Part shown: positions 50,941 through 60,040 of the stretch, piece by piece
Position numbering within the stretch: the first letter of the stretch is position 1
Layout of the letters: every line of letters begins with the position of its first letter
From: Margaritifera margaritifera
Taxonomy: Eukaryota > Mollusca > Bivalvia > Unionida > Margaritiferidae
Direction of reading: 5' to 3'
Length of the DNA stretch: 64,000 nucleotides
NCBI GenBank assembly: GCA_029931535.1
Contig: JAQPZY010001626.1
Span: forward strand, 5,596,501-5,660,500
Translations under genes and position numbers: made by a program
The notes under the pieces: model-generated
The model's database searches: none
What the model saw: the letters and a program-made list of their open reading frames with translations, nothing else
Told to the model about the DNA's origin: nothing

Positions 50941-51510
50941 GGACTAAACTATTTACTTATATATACATAATAGTTTTTTTTATACTTTTGTTTCAATATA
51001 TTTTTTATTTATATAACCCTTTTGCTGTTTTTTTTAAAGTGTTACATAAACCGGACAAGTGAAATATTATCATGTAAAGCAACCATAAACACATGAAAAG
51101 ACCTAGGTTTACAATTTATGATTTAAACTCTGCTATGTACACAATATACATAGACGTAAAATGTGAAAACTTAAATATCTTGGAAACAGTGGCCAATCAG
51201 TTGTATTAATTGTCATATTTGAATTCAGCACATCAAAATTCCTAATAAATAGCACATTTTATCTCTTAAGCAGACGACTTCGAAAAAATTGTCGACCAGT
51301 GTAATAAGAAGAAGCTTCTCTAATTCAAACAGGAATACCAACTGATTAATTTGTTTAATTGAACGTATTTACAAGGTTGACAACCTTGTGGAGTCAAACT
51401 TGACTTCCAATGATGCACACTTCGTTTCTGACATAAAGAAAAGAGATATCTAAGGAAAATCCAAGACTGAGTTGATGAAGAAAATGCACACAATATTATC
51501 CACACACCAT
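50941..51510. other. AT-rich flank between two elements
   Basis: No gene recognised. Somewhere here should be the left end of the large element to the right. No terminal inverted repeat can be shown because the other end lies outside the window. Confidence 0.4.
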
Positions 51511-51539
51511 GGAATCTGATCCCTTATTAAATTGAGTCT

Positions 51540-51815
51540 ATATAGCAGTTCTTCTCATAAAGTCAATGATGTCGTCTTCCAAAGAAGGTAATCCATAATA
51601 CTCAAAGTATTCCACACTGTGACGCTATCCAATGGGCTCCTGGTCGATAATTGTTGTATGTGATGATGACACTGGCTTGAACGTTCTAGGGTTTCGATGG
51701 GGACGTTCATCTTTAGCACACACCACAGGATTCCAATAAGCAGTGCGCGAACTGTGAGCCAGAATGTAATGAAGTTCCCAGGTATTTTTTCTTTTTTGTT
51801 TTCTTTTTTCACAGC
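51540..51815 (-). pseudogene. Small membrane-protein ORF remnant
   Basis: An 85-codon frame (51555-51812) begins with a Lys-rich stretch and then a hydrophobic segment (FWLTVRALLIGILWCVL) that could cross a membrane, followed by a Ser/Thr-rich tail. The overlapping frame at 51625-51828 is also open. I do not recognise the family. It is the leftmost ORF of the element. Confidence 0.3.
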
Positions 51816-51828
51816 TAATGATGAGCAA

Positions 51829-52310
51829 TCAGTTCACAACTGACTTTTTCTTGAAAATATCTGTCAAGTAAATCGATGAACGAGTAGTTTCTGTACTCTG
51901 TTGCAAGACAGCTTCGATGCATTTCGTCTCCAGAGAAGTAAATGGAGTTAAGGAATGGTCACGCAAGTCTTCATACCACTTTCTCAAAATCTTCTTTTCT
52001 GAGATGAGAGTCCATGCCTCTTCCAGATGCTCCTCCAACTTCTCTTCTCGATTCATCATCAAGCATTTGTCGTGCTGTTTCTGACTAGGGATGATCGATT
52101 TGACATCCATAACATTGTTCTCTGGTCAGGTTTGTGATTCTTTCAGCCAAGGCACCAGCAAAACAGGAGACTAAATGTTTTTCTTGCTCTGGCCATCTTG
52201 AAATCATGACTGTCTCTTCTTGTTGTTCACTTGTCGTTTGTGACTGTTATGTTGTGGTTGTTCTGGATCAAAAACACCCTCATCGTCAATCTCCATAGAT
52301 TCTTCGTGTT
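51829..52310 (-). pseudogene. Unassigned element gene next to the capsid gene
   Basis: A 93-codon open piece (51829-52110) is highly charged and probably helical (REEKLEEHLEEAWTLISEKK). Upstream on the same strand to about 52310, fragments (MEHEESMEIDDEGVFDPE) in another frame may be its acidic N terminus. It lies directly after the major capsid gene. No homologue recognised. Confidence 0.35.
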
Positions 52311-52329
52311 CCATCTTTTTCTTTCTTCT

Positions 52330-53534
52330 AATAGTCTAGGGTCACTTCTCTCCAACTGTTGATTTCCAGAGTATTGTCAAATTCTGCATGCAAGATGACG
52401 TAGACTGTGCTTGCCAGGAGCTACTGTAAACTGAAGTTTCCACACGAAGTTGGCCTGAATTCATAGGGTGGAAATGTCCCTCGTCGCTGAGTTTGGTCTG
52501 GAGTGAAATCAAAACCCACAAAAGCATATCCTCCTGCAAAATCCTCATACGAAATACCGCTGTTGGTATCTAACCTGCCTAGTAAAATCTCAAGTAATTT
52601 TTCTGGGCAAAGTTACGTTCAAAGGGTCTGGTACACAATGTCTGGTCATCTCGGGTGACTTTATCTTAGACACGTTGGAGTGTTGGAACTCGAAAGGATT
52701 TTGATCGATGGCCGCAATGCTAACGATGCCAATGAGCAAAAAGTTTGGTAGCTGTCCTTGGAAAACATTATTTTCGAGAGGCACTGGCGAAGGCTTTGAC
52801 TTCCACTCATCGTATCGAATACTTGGCTGTCGTTCTGCTCAAAGTTTGACTGATGTTGTTTCACACTTAGGTAAGACTTCCACACGGCGCACGTAAAGTC
52901 TGGTTTCTTTGATGTTCGTTTTGTACTTGTTAGCATTAGCCGTCAAATGGAACACGGTACTACTTCGATTCAGTCTAAGGCGTACACCCACTCCATTCAA
53001 CAGATACTTGTCTTCCAACCACATGTCCAAATGCAAACGATCCATCATTTCTAAACTGTACCCTTGTTTGATTTTCTTTCGACAGTCGTTAAATCCAATA
53101 TTGTCAGGATTGTCATCTTTTGTCAACTCTTTGTCGTTGAACTGTTCCAACGTGTCAGGTTTCCATGCCACGGAGGCATCCAAATGTGTGTTCTTCACTT
53201 CTTTTCCGTGCATCAAGAGATTTCCCAGGTACGCTCGGTAAGGATAAGTGTCAATTCTGCTGCTGACTATTTTGTTATTCAAGTACAAATCCACTTCGCT
53301 AAACAACGAATGCATGAAATTGCTGACGAAAGCAAATCTGGCATCTTCCGCTGGATTGATATTGTCCACTTTGAGAATTTTGACTTGCAGGTACAAGTAA
53401 CTGCTATTCAGGTCCATGTAACCTTGGAATTGTCCTTTGTTTTCAAATTTGATAGGGGCTTAGGTAGTCAAAGGCAATACAGGGTGAAATTCTAAGCATT
53501 GGAATTCTTGCATCGTCAGCATTCTTGGTGGCAT
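52330..53534 (-). pseudogene. Major capsid protein, double jelly-roll type
   Basis: The major capsid protein of Polinton-type viruses forms pseudo-hexameric capsomers. The likely start is the ATG at 53532-53534. The frame meets a TAA at 53460-53462, reopens, and is uninterrupted for 192 codons (52839-53417). That piece includes VDLYLNNKIVSSRIDTYPYR and WLEDKYLLNGVGVRLRLNR, strand-rich sequence typical of the first jelly roll. Later pieces lie in other frames at 52661-52936, 52590-52784 (with LPNFLLIGIVSIAAIDQNPF) and 52342-52548. The last has GHFHPMNSGQLRVE, a C-terminal signature of the family. Total span of about 400 codons is shorter than usual for the family, consistent with internal loss. 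At least one stop and two or more frameshifts. Confidence 0.82.
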
Positions 53535-53739
53535 GGCAAACATATTGAGTTCTGACTTGGAACATTCACAAGAATCTCAATGCCTCATGTTTTCCTTTTT
53601 CTTTAGTTAGTAATAAAAAAGGTCCAATTCTCTGACCGCTCCTGTTCTTCTTTTTTTTCTTTTTTTTTCTGAACGTGATTATGAGATCTAAAGGGTGTTA
53701 GACGTCTCATTCTGCCTTGTCATTGATGTGGCGTAGAGG

Positions 53740-54040
53740 AAGAAGTAATGCCTTTACCAGAAGTGCAAAGCGAATTTATTGGGGTGTCTTGGCGACCCCA
53801 AATGTCTTTTCCAGTTTGAAGCAACACATTTTCAGGAAGTCTTCTTTGGGACTTTGTTTGTCAATGAGTACGTTTGAAGAAATTCTTCTCCTTGCGCCAA
53901 AGCTGCATCTTTTGAAGCCTGCAATGCTCAAGTCACCATTGGTTTTGAAATGGGTGCTACCATGTACGAAAAGCTTAATTTAACACATCTCTTAAACCCT
54001 GTCCTCTTTGTCGAGCGACTCATTCGAACACGGGATAAAT
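53740..54040 (-). pseudogene. Small unassigned virion-type ORF remnant
   Basis: Between the penton-like and major capsid genes the minus strand shows short fragments such as ALQASKDAALAQGEEFLQ, rich in Ala and Lys and probably helical. Position and composition resemble the small basic proteins found beside capsid genes in related elements, but I cannot assign it. Interrupted by stops. Confidence 0.25.
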
Positions 54041-54927
54041 CTGTTACAATTCGCTAGAGAATCGTTTTCGCAAATGTAGTTTCACCGTGACATTTCCTTT
54101 GAAAATATAATATTATGTCCAAGGTCTCATTTTATGCTAATATTGACACTGTCAAAATACGATTTACTGCAGGAAGATAATGAGGATATACAAATTCTCA
54201 GTGAACCTGATACGTGTTTCCTCCTTCATCGTAAGCAGCTATAGCAGTATCCACTTTGAAAGGATTGACTCTCAGTAACGGATCATCTGTGTTTGCCACC
54301 ACGTTGTTCTCGTCCACATCCTAGTACACAAACATCAAATTCAGTGCTTCGTTTAATTCGACAAGGTACCGAAAATAATTTTAGAATCAATCGTTGCTGT
54401 GAATGTCTTTGATATGAACGAAAGGGATGTATCCGCCCAGAATATCAAATAAACCAGGACAAATAGTAACGGCCACCGATCTGCCGTCAGAAAATCCATT
54501 TCAAGACGATCATAAATTTTATGATACTTAGTGTGTACGCTTTGGCGAGTTTTCCCCAGTGCTTTGCCAAACTGATCGCTGAAAATAGTTGAAATCGTCT
54601 CAACGAGATGTTGAGCATTAGAATAATATCTTAGAGGAACTATCATGGTATAGGTTGTCAACTGTGGATTGGTTGGATTCGTTAATGCCAGGATCATGTT
54701 TTCCCAACTGTTTTTGAACTTGTTCGTTCAGGATATCTGTTTTGGCCCGCGTTAATATCCAGGACTTGAGTAGGATGAATGATTTCTACCAAAGCTACTT
54801 TCCAATGAGCTTCGTGATGTAAATGTATGGACTGAAGTAATTTGGCTGTGAAACAACATAAGGTACTGCTAGGAAACACATCCATAGAACTGTCACTAGG
54901 TAATGTTAAATAGAATTGGTTATTCAT
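54041..54927 (-). pseudogene. Penton-like minor capsid protein
   Basis: The open piece 54694-54927 starts MNNQFYLTLPSDSSMDVFPS and has HWKVALVEIIHPTQVLDI, matching the N terminus of the minor capsid (penton) protein of Polinton-type elements, which builds capsid vertices. Sequence continues in a second frame at 54353-54697 and in further fragments to about 54060, including ANTDDPLLRVNPFKVD near 54250-54300. The first two ORFs meet at an ATGA overlap. I read this as a frameshift within one gene, because together they follow the family order. A TAG near 54322 and other stops interrupt the distal part. Confidence 0.65.
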
Positions 54928-55145
54928 AGTTCGATGGTTCTGGGTTTCGAGGAGTCACTTGTGGTCAAAGGAGAATGGTTTTGCAAATGTTCCAAAAGAG
55001 GGCTGTTGCTGTTGTGACTGGAAGTGTTGTTCTGTTGACTGGCTTTGGCAGCGAAACTACCGTTGTTGTTACTGTCGCTAGTATATTTTAAGGAAGGACT
55101 GGGAAGAAGATAAACAATACAACTGCTGAGTAAAATTGTCCACAA
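54924..55145 (-). CDS. Short secreted or membrane-anchored ORF, Ser/Asn-rich
   Basis: An uninterrupted 73-codon ORF. The first residues are hydrophobic (MWTILLSSCIVYLLPS) like a signal peptide or anchor, and the rest is rich in Ser and Asn (SQQNNTSSHNSNS). Its stop overlaps the ATG of the penton-like gene by ATGA (54924-54927), which suggests a tightly packed viral layout. No family recognised. It could also be the tail of a longer broken gene, since nothing clear lies between it and the integrase. Confidence 0.35.
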   Translation of the reverse strand: MWTILLSSCIVYLLPSPSLKYTSDSNNNGSFAAKASQQNNTSSHNSNSPLLEHLQNHSPLTTSDSSKPRTIEL

Positions 55146-55351
55146 TTGGCAGAAAAAGACTATTTAATTTTTAGGAACATGTTCTCCACACCACACCCAC
55201 AGAGGTTGTTTTTGTAGTTCTTGAAGAGAGGAACTCTGAGAAGGAGAGGTAGATGTTGTGTTTAAAGGTATAGTAGTCACTTCTACTTCTTTTTATAGTC
55301 TATGACTTGTGAAGCTACAGTCCAAGAATCAAAACTAGGTGGATATAATTT

Positions 55352-56310
55352 CTAACGCTCTTTCACTTTTTGAAGTCGACGTTTGCCCACTTCACGTGTT
55401 CTTCGATTGAGAATACTTTCGATATTGTACACGTCGTCTTTTTTCTTGGTTACTCGTTTTAACACTTCTGAGTTCATGTCTTCCAATTTATAGACAGGAG
55501 GATCACGTCCACGCACTTGTCCAGTCACACGAAACAATTCGGTTGTCCAGTTAGGTAAATTACCTTTGTCAAATGTGCGTTTGGTTATTCGAATGCGAAC
55601 CCAATTTCCGAGCTTTAACAATTCTTTCTTTTTTCTGGTGGGTGGCGTTCCAAACGATCGATCAAACATTATCACTTCCTTTTTCAAAGGTCACTTTATC
55701 AGGTGCATATCTGATGCTACGACGGTACGATTGCTTTTAATTTTTGACGAAACGTGATAATACGTCGATGTATTTTGAGTGTGTTGATCTGTAAAATATT
55801 TCCACATACGTTCAGGATTTTCAGTGGTGAAAAATGAATGTGTCTTTTTTCAATTTTTTTTTAAAGCTTGGTTCACAAATTTGGTGACTTTGTCTGTTTG
55901 CCATCAGAGAGGGTGACGACCACTTTGCTTCAAAACCAGTTTTAAAGCTGGCACTAATTCTGAACTTGTTTTAGAAGTCAAAGGAACTACCCAAGCTGAC
56001 TTTGAAAACACGTCAATGACACACAAAAATTATTTGAATCCACGCTTGTACGTCGCTAAATGAGAGACATCTGCCAAATTTGCTTGTCATTGATGATCGA
56101 TAACGCTACGTTGCTTTGACTTCTGAAAAATTGTCGTCGAATGGGTTTGTGCAACGTGTACGTCGATTTTTCTTGTAACCATTGTCGTAAATCTTGCAGA
56201 CGACCACTTAAGAGTTTGCAGCACGATACACTTTTTGAACTCCTCCGTAATCAGCAGCATCAGCAGGATTGTAGTAAATGCTGGTTAAAGCATATCTATG
56301 GGGTTAACTG
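55352..56310 (-). pseudogene. Retroviral-type integrase of the element
   Basis: Polinton integrases insert the linear DNA into the host. The N-terminal part is at about 56180-56300 (GGVQKVYRAANS, then DLRQWLQEKSTYTLHKP). The catalytic core is at about 55870-56090 (FLCVIDVFSKSAWVVPLTSK), and the C-terminal chromo-like DNA-binding domain is an intact 111-codon ORF at 55352-55687 (with LPNWTTELFRVTG and VYKLEDMNSEVLK). Lesions: the first DDE aspartate appears as asparagine (codon 56078-56080). The core is cut by TGA at 55904-55906. The segment after the second aspartate (55892-55894) reads DKVTKF where a glycine and an acidic residue are expected. Several further stops and frameshifts occur in the N-terminal part. 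Confidence 0.8.
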
Positions 56311-56363
56311 TTTTTGTTGTCGCTGCTGCTCTTCAATAAGTCAACCACTTTTCGATACTACTC

Positions 56364-57003
56364 TTAGGTTGATGTTCGTGCGGTATTGGTTTGGATTGCG
56401 ATGAGGCTTGTCGTGTCCGACGTGCAATAGGAGTAGGAGTTGTCATCGGTTGTTGGGTGGTTACTTTTTCGTGATTTCTTTTTCATTTCTGTTTTCCTTT
56501 CTTTCTTTATTTCTTCTGCTGAACAGGTTGTCGACCTCATCTTTTTGACCCATGATTTTATTTCTTCTCGTTTGGGAGTAGGGGAAGGTGTCAACAAGGA
56601 GGTTGAAATAATACTAGGTATTTGAGTAGACAGATTTTGAAACAATTCTCTTGTTTCTTCTTCTTCCATCCCTGTGGATGTGTCTGTCTTTGTGACTTTT
56701 TGTTTTTTCTTCGTTTTTCATGATAGTCTTGAAATCTCCCAGAGCAGGTTTAGCTGTATCGTCTAAAGCTTTCTGGTGAAATAGTTGAAGACGTTGCAAT
56801 AATTGTCAGTACCGTTGCAATTTATCTGTTTCTGACAATTCGGTTTGATCTATCAACGATTGTAATTCTTGTTGTAACTTTGACATCTCGGTGAGATTCG
56901 GCTTAGGAAGTAAATGAGGTATCCGTTGTTCGTACCAACGATGGTGTTCCATCCATCGTTTGTGTGGAACTAAAGTGAGTTTTCGTCTTTCCATAAAATC
57001 CAA
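56364..57003 (-). pseudogene. Coiled-coil structural-type protein of the element
   Basis: Three overlapping pieces follow on. At 56806-57003, MDFMERRKLTLVPHKRWMEH and a helical LTEMSKLQQELQSLIDQTEL. At 56614-56799, LQRLQLFHQKALDD-like sequence and a Lys/Arg-rich run. At 56364-56669, a Thr/Pro/Lys-rich tail (TSLLTPSPTPKREEIKSWVK). The first two resemble a conserved but functionally unassigned protein of Polinton-type elements that lies beside the integrase. One stop at 56806 and one or two frameshifts separate the pieces. Confidence 0.45.
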
Positions 57004-57039
57004 AGGTACAAGTGTTATTTCTTTCCATAAATGGGTGTC

Positions 57040-57693
57040 CTTTTATCTTTTTCTTTTTCCTCGTCTCTTGACTCCTCCTAAAAGTGGTCCAGCAATCAAT
57101 CATAGCAAAGAAGCAGCCACTTTAAACAAGGGTCCTATCAGCAAAGGTAGAAAACCAACACCGTTGTCCGAACATTTCTTTTTTCCTTTTGACTGATGGG
57201 TATTTTCTTTTTCACCATTTGGAAAAGAACGTTCCGATGTTTTCCTAATTGTTGTTTCTGTATCTTTTCCCTTATGAGAGTGTGAACTTGCTGTACCACT
57301 TCCACCACTCTTCTTTTTGGCCGGCCGTCTTTATGGGGTTTTGGCTTTTTAGCTGCGACATTAGGATCCCATGTTAAAGTGAACGAATAATGACACCTTT
57401 TAAAGATTAACTTCCACCAAGAACCAAAATAATTTGGTTTTTGATTTGAGTATCGATTCTTGGATCCGCCAGTTGTGACAACGCAACTTTATGTTTTCCA
57501 AGAAATGTTTTGTTTGATGTGATATATGAATGCTGTCTCGAAATAATTGACGTGCCATGAAAGTAAACCATCTTAACACTTCTTTGAGACTTGCTTCTAA
57601 CAAATGTAAATGTACTTGTGCATTTTTTTTGTGACTGATGGCATACAGTGCACGAATCAATTGGGCAGGATGATGAGATTGAAATGATGTCAT
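57040..57693 (-). pseudogene. Small virion-type protein with hydrophobic, basic C terminus
   Basis: The 97-codon N-terminal ORF (57400-57693) includes LIRALYAISHKKNAQVHLHL and VLRWFTFMARQLFRDSIHIS. After a frameshift, a Lys/Ser-rich stretch runs at about 57185-57340. Then comes a hydrophobic segment, GVGFLPLLIGPLFKVAASLL, at about 57100-57165, interrupted by a TGA and followed by a Lys/Arg-rich tail. This layout recalls the membrane-active or DNA-condensing small virion proteins of adenovirus-like and Polinton-like particles. That function is an inference from composition and position only. Confidence 0.45.
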
Positions 57694-57779
57694 AGTGAAT
57701 ACTGTTATAAAGAAAAGAAGTGACGGATGTTTTACAGTTTTTTTTTCTTATTTCAGACAGACGCCAAAGGTGTTGTGTA

Positions 57780-58110
57780 AGTGACAGGACGTCCTTCTTG
57801 GCACCAATTGTGAAACAAATAGGTACGAAATCTCAAATAAATATGGAGTGGTAGGTTTTAAATCGATGAGTAAATACGCATGTAGTGTTTGATTGGAATC
57901 GTCATACGAATATTCAGCCAAGTTGTTCCTAACTGTGTCGCTAACACTTGCACTTGCGATTTATCTCTTTGGATGTTTAAACAATACTACATAATGGGCA
58001 TTGAGACTAATGGTGTGATGTGCTTTACTTTGTTGAAATAAATTTTGTGTAATGTAAATAATACTTACGATGATGTCCTTTTCGTCTAAACCAACGTTTA
58101 ATTTTTTCTT
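57780..58110 (-). pseudogene. Packaging ATPase (A32/FtsK type), C-terminal fragment
   Basis: The genome-packaging ATPase pumps DNA into the capsid. On the minus strand, RRKGHHR near 58060 shifts frame into YITQNLFQQSKAHHTISLNA at about 57965-58025, then HYVVLFKHPKR, a TAA, and LHAYLLIDLKPTTPYLFEI at about 57840-57895. The order histidine-rich turn, ITQN sensor strand, SLNA and LLIDLK is the C-terminal signature of this ATPase in Polintons. No Walker A was found upstream, where a membrane ORF stands instead, so the N-terminal half is deleted or moved. Confidence 0.7.
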
Positions 58111-58220
58111 CGATTACTATCAACGACACAAGACATTTGATAGACTTTTAATGTTTTTCTCTTGTAATGGAAAGTGTATCAACATCAACAAAAACATATT
58201 TATATTTCAGTGTAGAAGAA

Positions 58221-58593
58221 TTAAAACACGAAAACACATACGGCATAAATAGCTCTGTACATCAATGTTGCACAAATTAAAATCACTGCAGCTGCATGTA
58301 AACAAGTAAGTGTACAACATTCTCGTTTTATCTGTGTCACATTGAACCTACGTACACGCTCTGGTGTTCTTCTAGTCTCTGTGGAATTCATTGTCTCTAA
58401 AGTCTCCTGGAATGTCATCTCCTCTTTCTTTTCTATCTGTACAATACCACTACTACTCTTGTGGACTTGTAGTATTTTTTCCTCTATTTGGGTTCTTCTT
58501 CTCTCCTTGTTTCTAAAATTGTTTCTAATTCCATTTTCACTTCTGGCTTTTCTTTCTCTGAGTCTAGGTCAACTTCTTTTCTTTGATCGGTGA
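58221..58593 (-). pseudogene. Single-pass membrane protein ORF
   Basis: A 65-codon ORF (58221-58418) has an Arg/Thr-rich N-terminal half (MNSTETRRTPERVRRFNV), a short Cys cluster, and ends in a long hydrophobic segment (AAAVILICATLMYRAIYAV) right at the C terminus, as in tail-anchored proteins. Upstream to 58593, a Glu/Lys-rich coiled-coil-like stretch (KPEVKMELETILETRR) lies in another frame and was probably part of the same gene. Family not recognised. Confidence 0.4.
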
Positions 58594-58599
58594 CACACA

Positions 58600-58970
58600 A
58601 TGTCTTTGGCGTATTTAGCCACCTCTTGTATCCAAGCATCAAAGCCAAGACTTTTCCAGTCAGTCAAGTAGATCTTTCCAGTCGTGAGTCTGTCGATGCA
58701 ACCAACTAGCTATACACACTTCTTGGTAAGTTTGAAGCGTGGACAAAAGTACGACGAATGTCTTCTTCACACGGAGGTACACAACTTGTCTTCATCACTA
58801 TTCTCAACACGTTAATAACGATGAGTCTCTCGTGCACAGATATGTTTTGGTGGTCAAATCCGAGAAAAGTAGCAACTGACACACACACCACACGTCATCC
58901 AAAATGGAATAGAATCGTATGTGGAAATATTTCATGTAAAAGTATGGTAATCCTCTAAGTCCTGAACAGT
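58600..58970 (-). pseudogene. Unassigned helical ORF remnant
   Basis: A 61-codon ORF (58706-58891) contains HERLIVINVLRIVMKTSCVP, and a second frame continues with VCIASWLHRQTHDWKDLLD at about 58660-58715. The sequence looks helical and real rather than random, because both pieces keep a similar composition. I cannot assign it. It lies between the membrane ORF and the F-box-like ORF. Confidence 0.3.
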
Positions 58971-59149
58971 GTTATTGACTTCCTTCCACGGAATTTACCT
59001 CAACACTGAGGACAAAAGTCGTGGCATGGTAAGCTTTTATATTAGTCCTTCACAGGAATGTCGCTCCTTTTGAGGAAATAGTCATACTTTTGCCAAACGG
59101 TATCTGGTGCTAAAATTTATCGAACCAGATCAGTCACTAACTCATACAC

Positions 59150-59300
59150 CACAAGTTCCTTCCTAAGGCGATACTTCTTTCAAACGTTTTTTGTAATCCC
59201 TTAAGTCTTTGTCCTCTGGAATTTTGTGTACCACTGCCACATTGTAGCTAGAAGTCTTCTGATTCGTGGGTAGTTGATCAATATCTGACCATTTTAACAC
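59150..59300 (-). pseudogene. Unassigned ORF fragment
   Basis: Minus-strand fragment with NQKTSSYNVAVVHKIPEDKD and LRDYKKRLKE, in a stretch otherwise broken by stops. It may be the distal part of the F-box-like gene just upstream. Not recognised. Confidence 0.25.
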
Positions 59301-59364
59301 TTTTAAAATAATCAATCCTCTTATAGCATTCAGATACCTCTGGTTTAGACGTCTATGTCGTAAG

Positions 59365-59471
59365 GATGCAATTGTTCTTCGCGTTACACTTGAATCTGTA
59401 CGAGTTCTCTGTAAATGTGTTCTCGTAGCTCAGGAGGCAAACTACGAATTCTCTCTTCTAAAGTATCCATC
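59365..59471 (-). pseudogene. F-box-like mini-ORF
   Basis: An ATG at 59469-59471, inside the 3' end of the BIR ORF in another frame, opens MDTLEERIRSLPPELREHIY, followed by RELVQIQV and TAA. Past the stop the frame continues REEQLHPYDIDV to a second stop. LPPELREHIY matches the start of an F-box (LPxEL...I), the motif that binds Skp1 in SCF ubiquitin ligases. Only the first helix is present, so this is either a truncated F-box gene or a chance resemblance. Confidence 0.4.
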
Positions 59472-59794
59472 TGGATGATAATCATCTCCCACCAAAGGAA
59501 GGTAGTGACAGCACGGAGACCATCTAGCATGTTCAAGAAAAGCTGAATCTGTATGCTCCCATTCGTGGATCTTCAAACCACAACTGAAACACTGTACTTT
59601 GTCTCCTCGTCCTGAGTAGACAAATCCGGCTCTGCATAAAGTTTTGGTACTGGGTAATCCTTTGAGATCTTTGGGCCATTGTTTGAAGGTCTTGAGTCGA
59701 CTTTCAAAGTCGCAATAGTCAGGCAAAGCCCCAGGTAATGTGTATTCTTGTTTGATTTGTTCATCTCGATGAGCTAGTGGTATCCTGAGTGGTT
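59442..59794 (-). CDS. BIR-domain protein (IAP-like)
   Basis: A single BIR domain, the zinc fold of inhibitor-of-apoptosis proteins, which bind caspases or IAP antagonists. Counting from the TTG-coded residue at 59726, the domain runs from about residue 10 (RLKTFKQWP) through CRAGFVYSGRGDKVQCFSCG to HARWSPCCHYL. Zinc ligands Cys46, Cys49, His66 and Cys73 have the standard C-x2-C-x16-H-x6-C spacing. The frame is open upstream to a TAA near 59786 but has no ATG, so the start is lost, non-canonical, or supplied by an upstream exon. No RING or second BIR follows. It lies directly after PolB and before the F-box-like ORF on the same strand. Unlike its neighbours, the domain has no frameshift or internal stop. 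Confidence 0.88.
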
Positions 59795-59799
59795 AGCGA

Positions 59800-60040
59800 G
59801 TGCATGGATGAGATCCATAGATAGGCACAAGCACGGCATCACTTTTGCCAGTAAAACAGAAAGGTCATGCTGCACCGCTTTCGCTAATTTGATTGTAGTA
59901 GAGGAGCGACAAGGTCGTGCTGCATCGCTAATGTCGCAGAGCACGGCATCACTCTGTTATTATCTGTGAAAGTGTGTTGTGCTCAAAACTGAACTTGGAG
60001 TCAATAGCGGCTCTTTCACCCTGCTGCTGTGTTGCATTAT
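59800..60040. promoter_or_regulatory. Non-coding gap between PolB and BIR with short direct repeats
   Basis: GCACGGCATCACT occurs twice (about 59832 and 59941), and AAGGTCATGCTGCACCGCT recurs as AAGGTCGTGCTGCATCGCT about 60 bp on. GCTAATTTG and GCTAATGTC follow the two copies. Repeated words in the only clear gap of this gene block could be promoter sites for the BIR gene or remains of a small insertion. Confidence 0.35.

Noticed and set aside
54353..54697. Separate gene starting at the ATGA inside the penton-like region
   Set aside because: The fragment continues the order expected of one penton-like protein, so a frameshift explains it better than a new gene.
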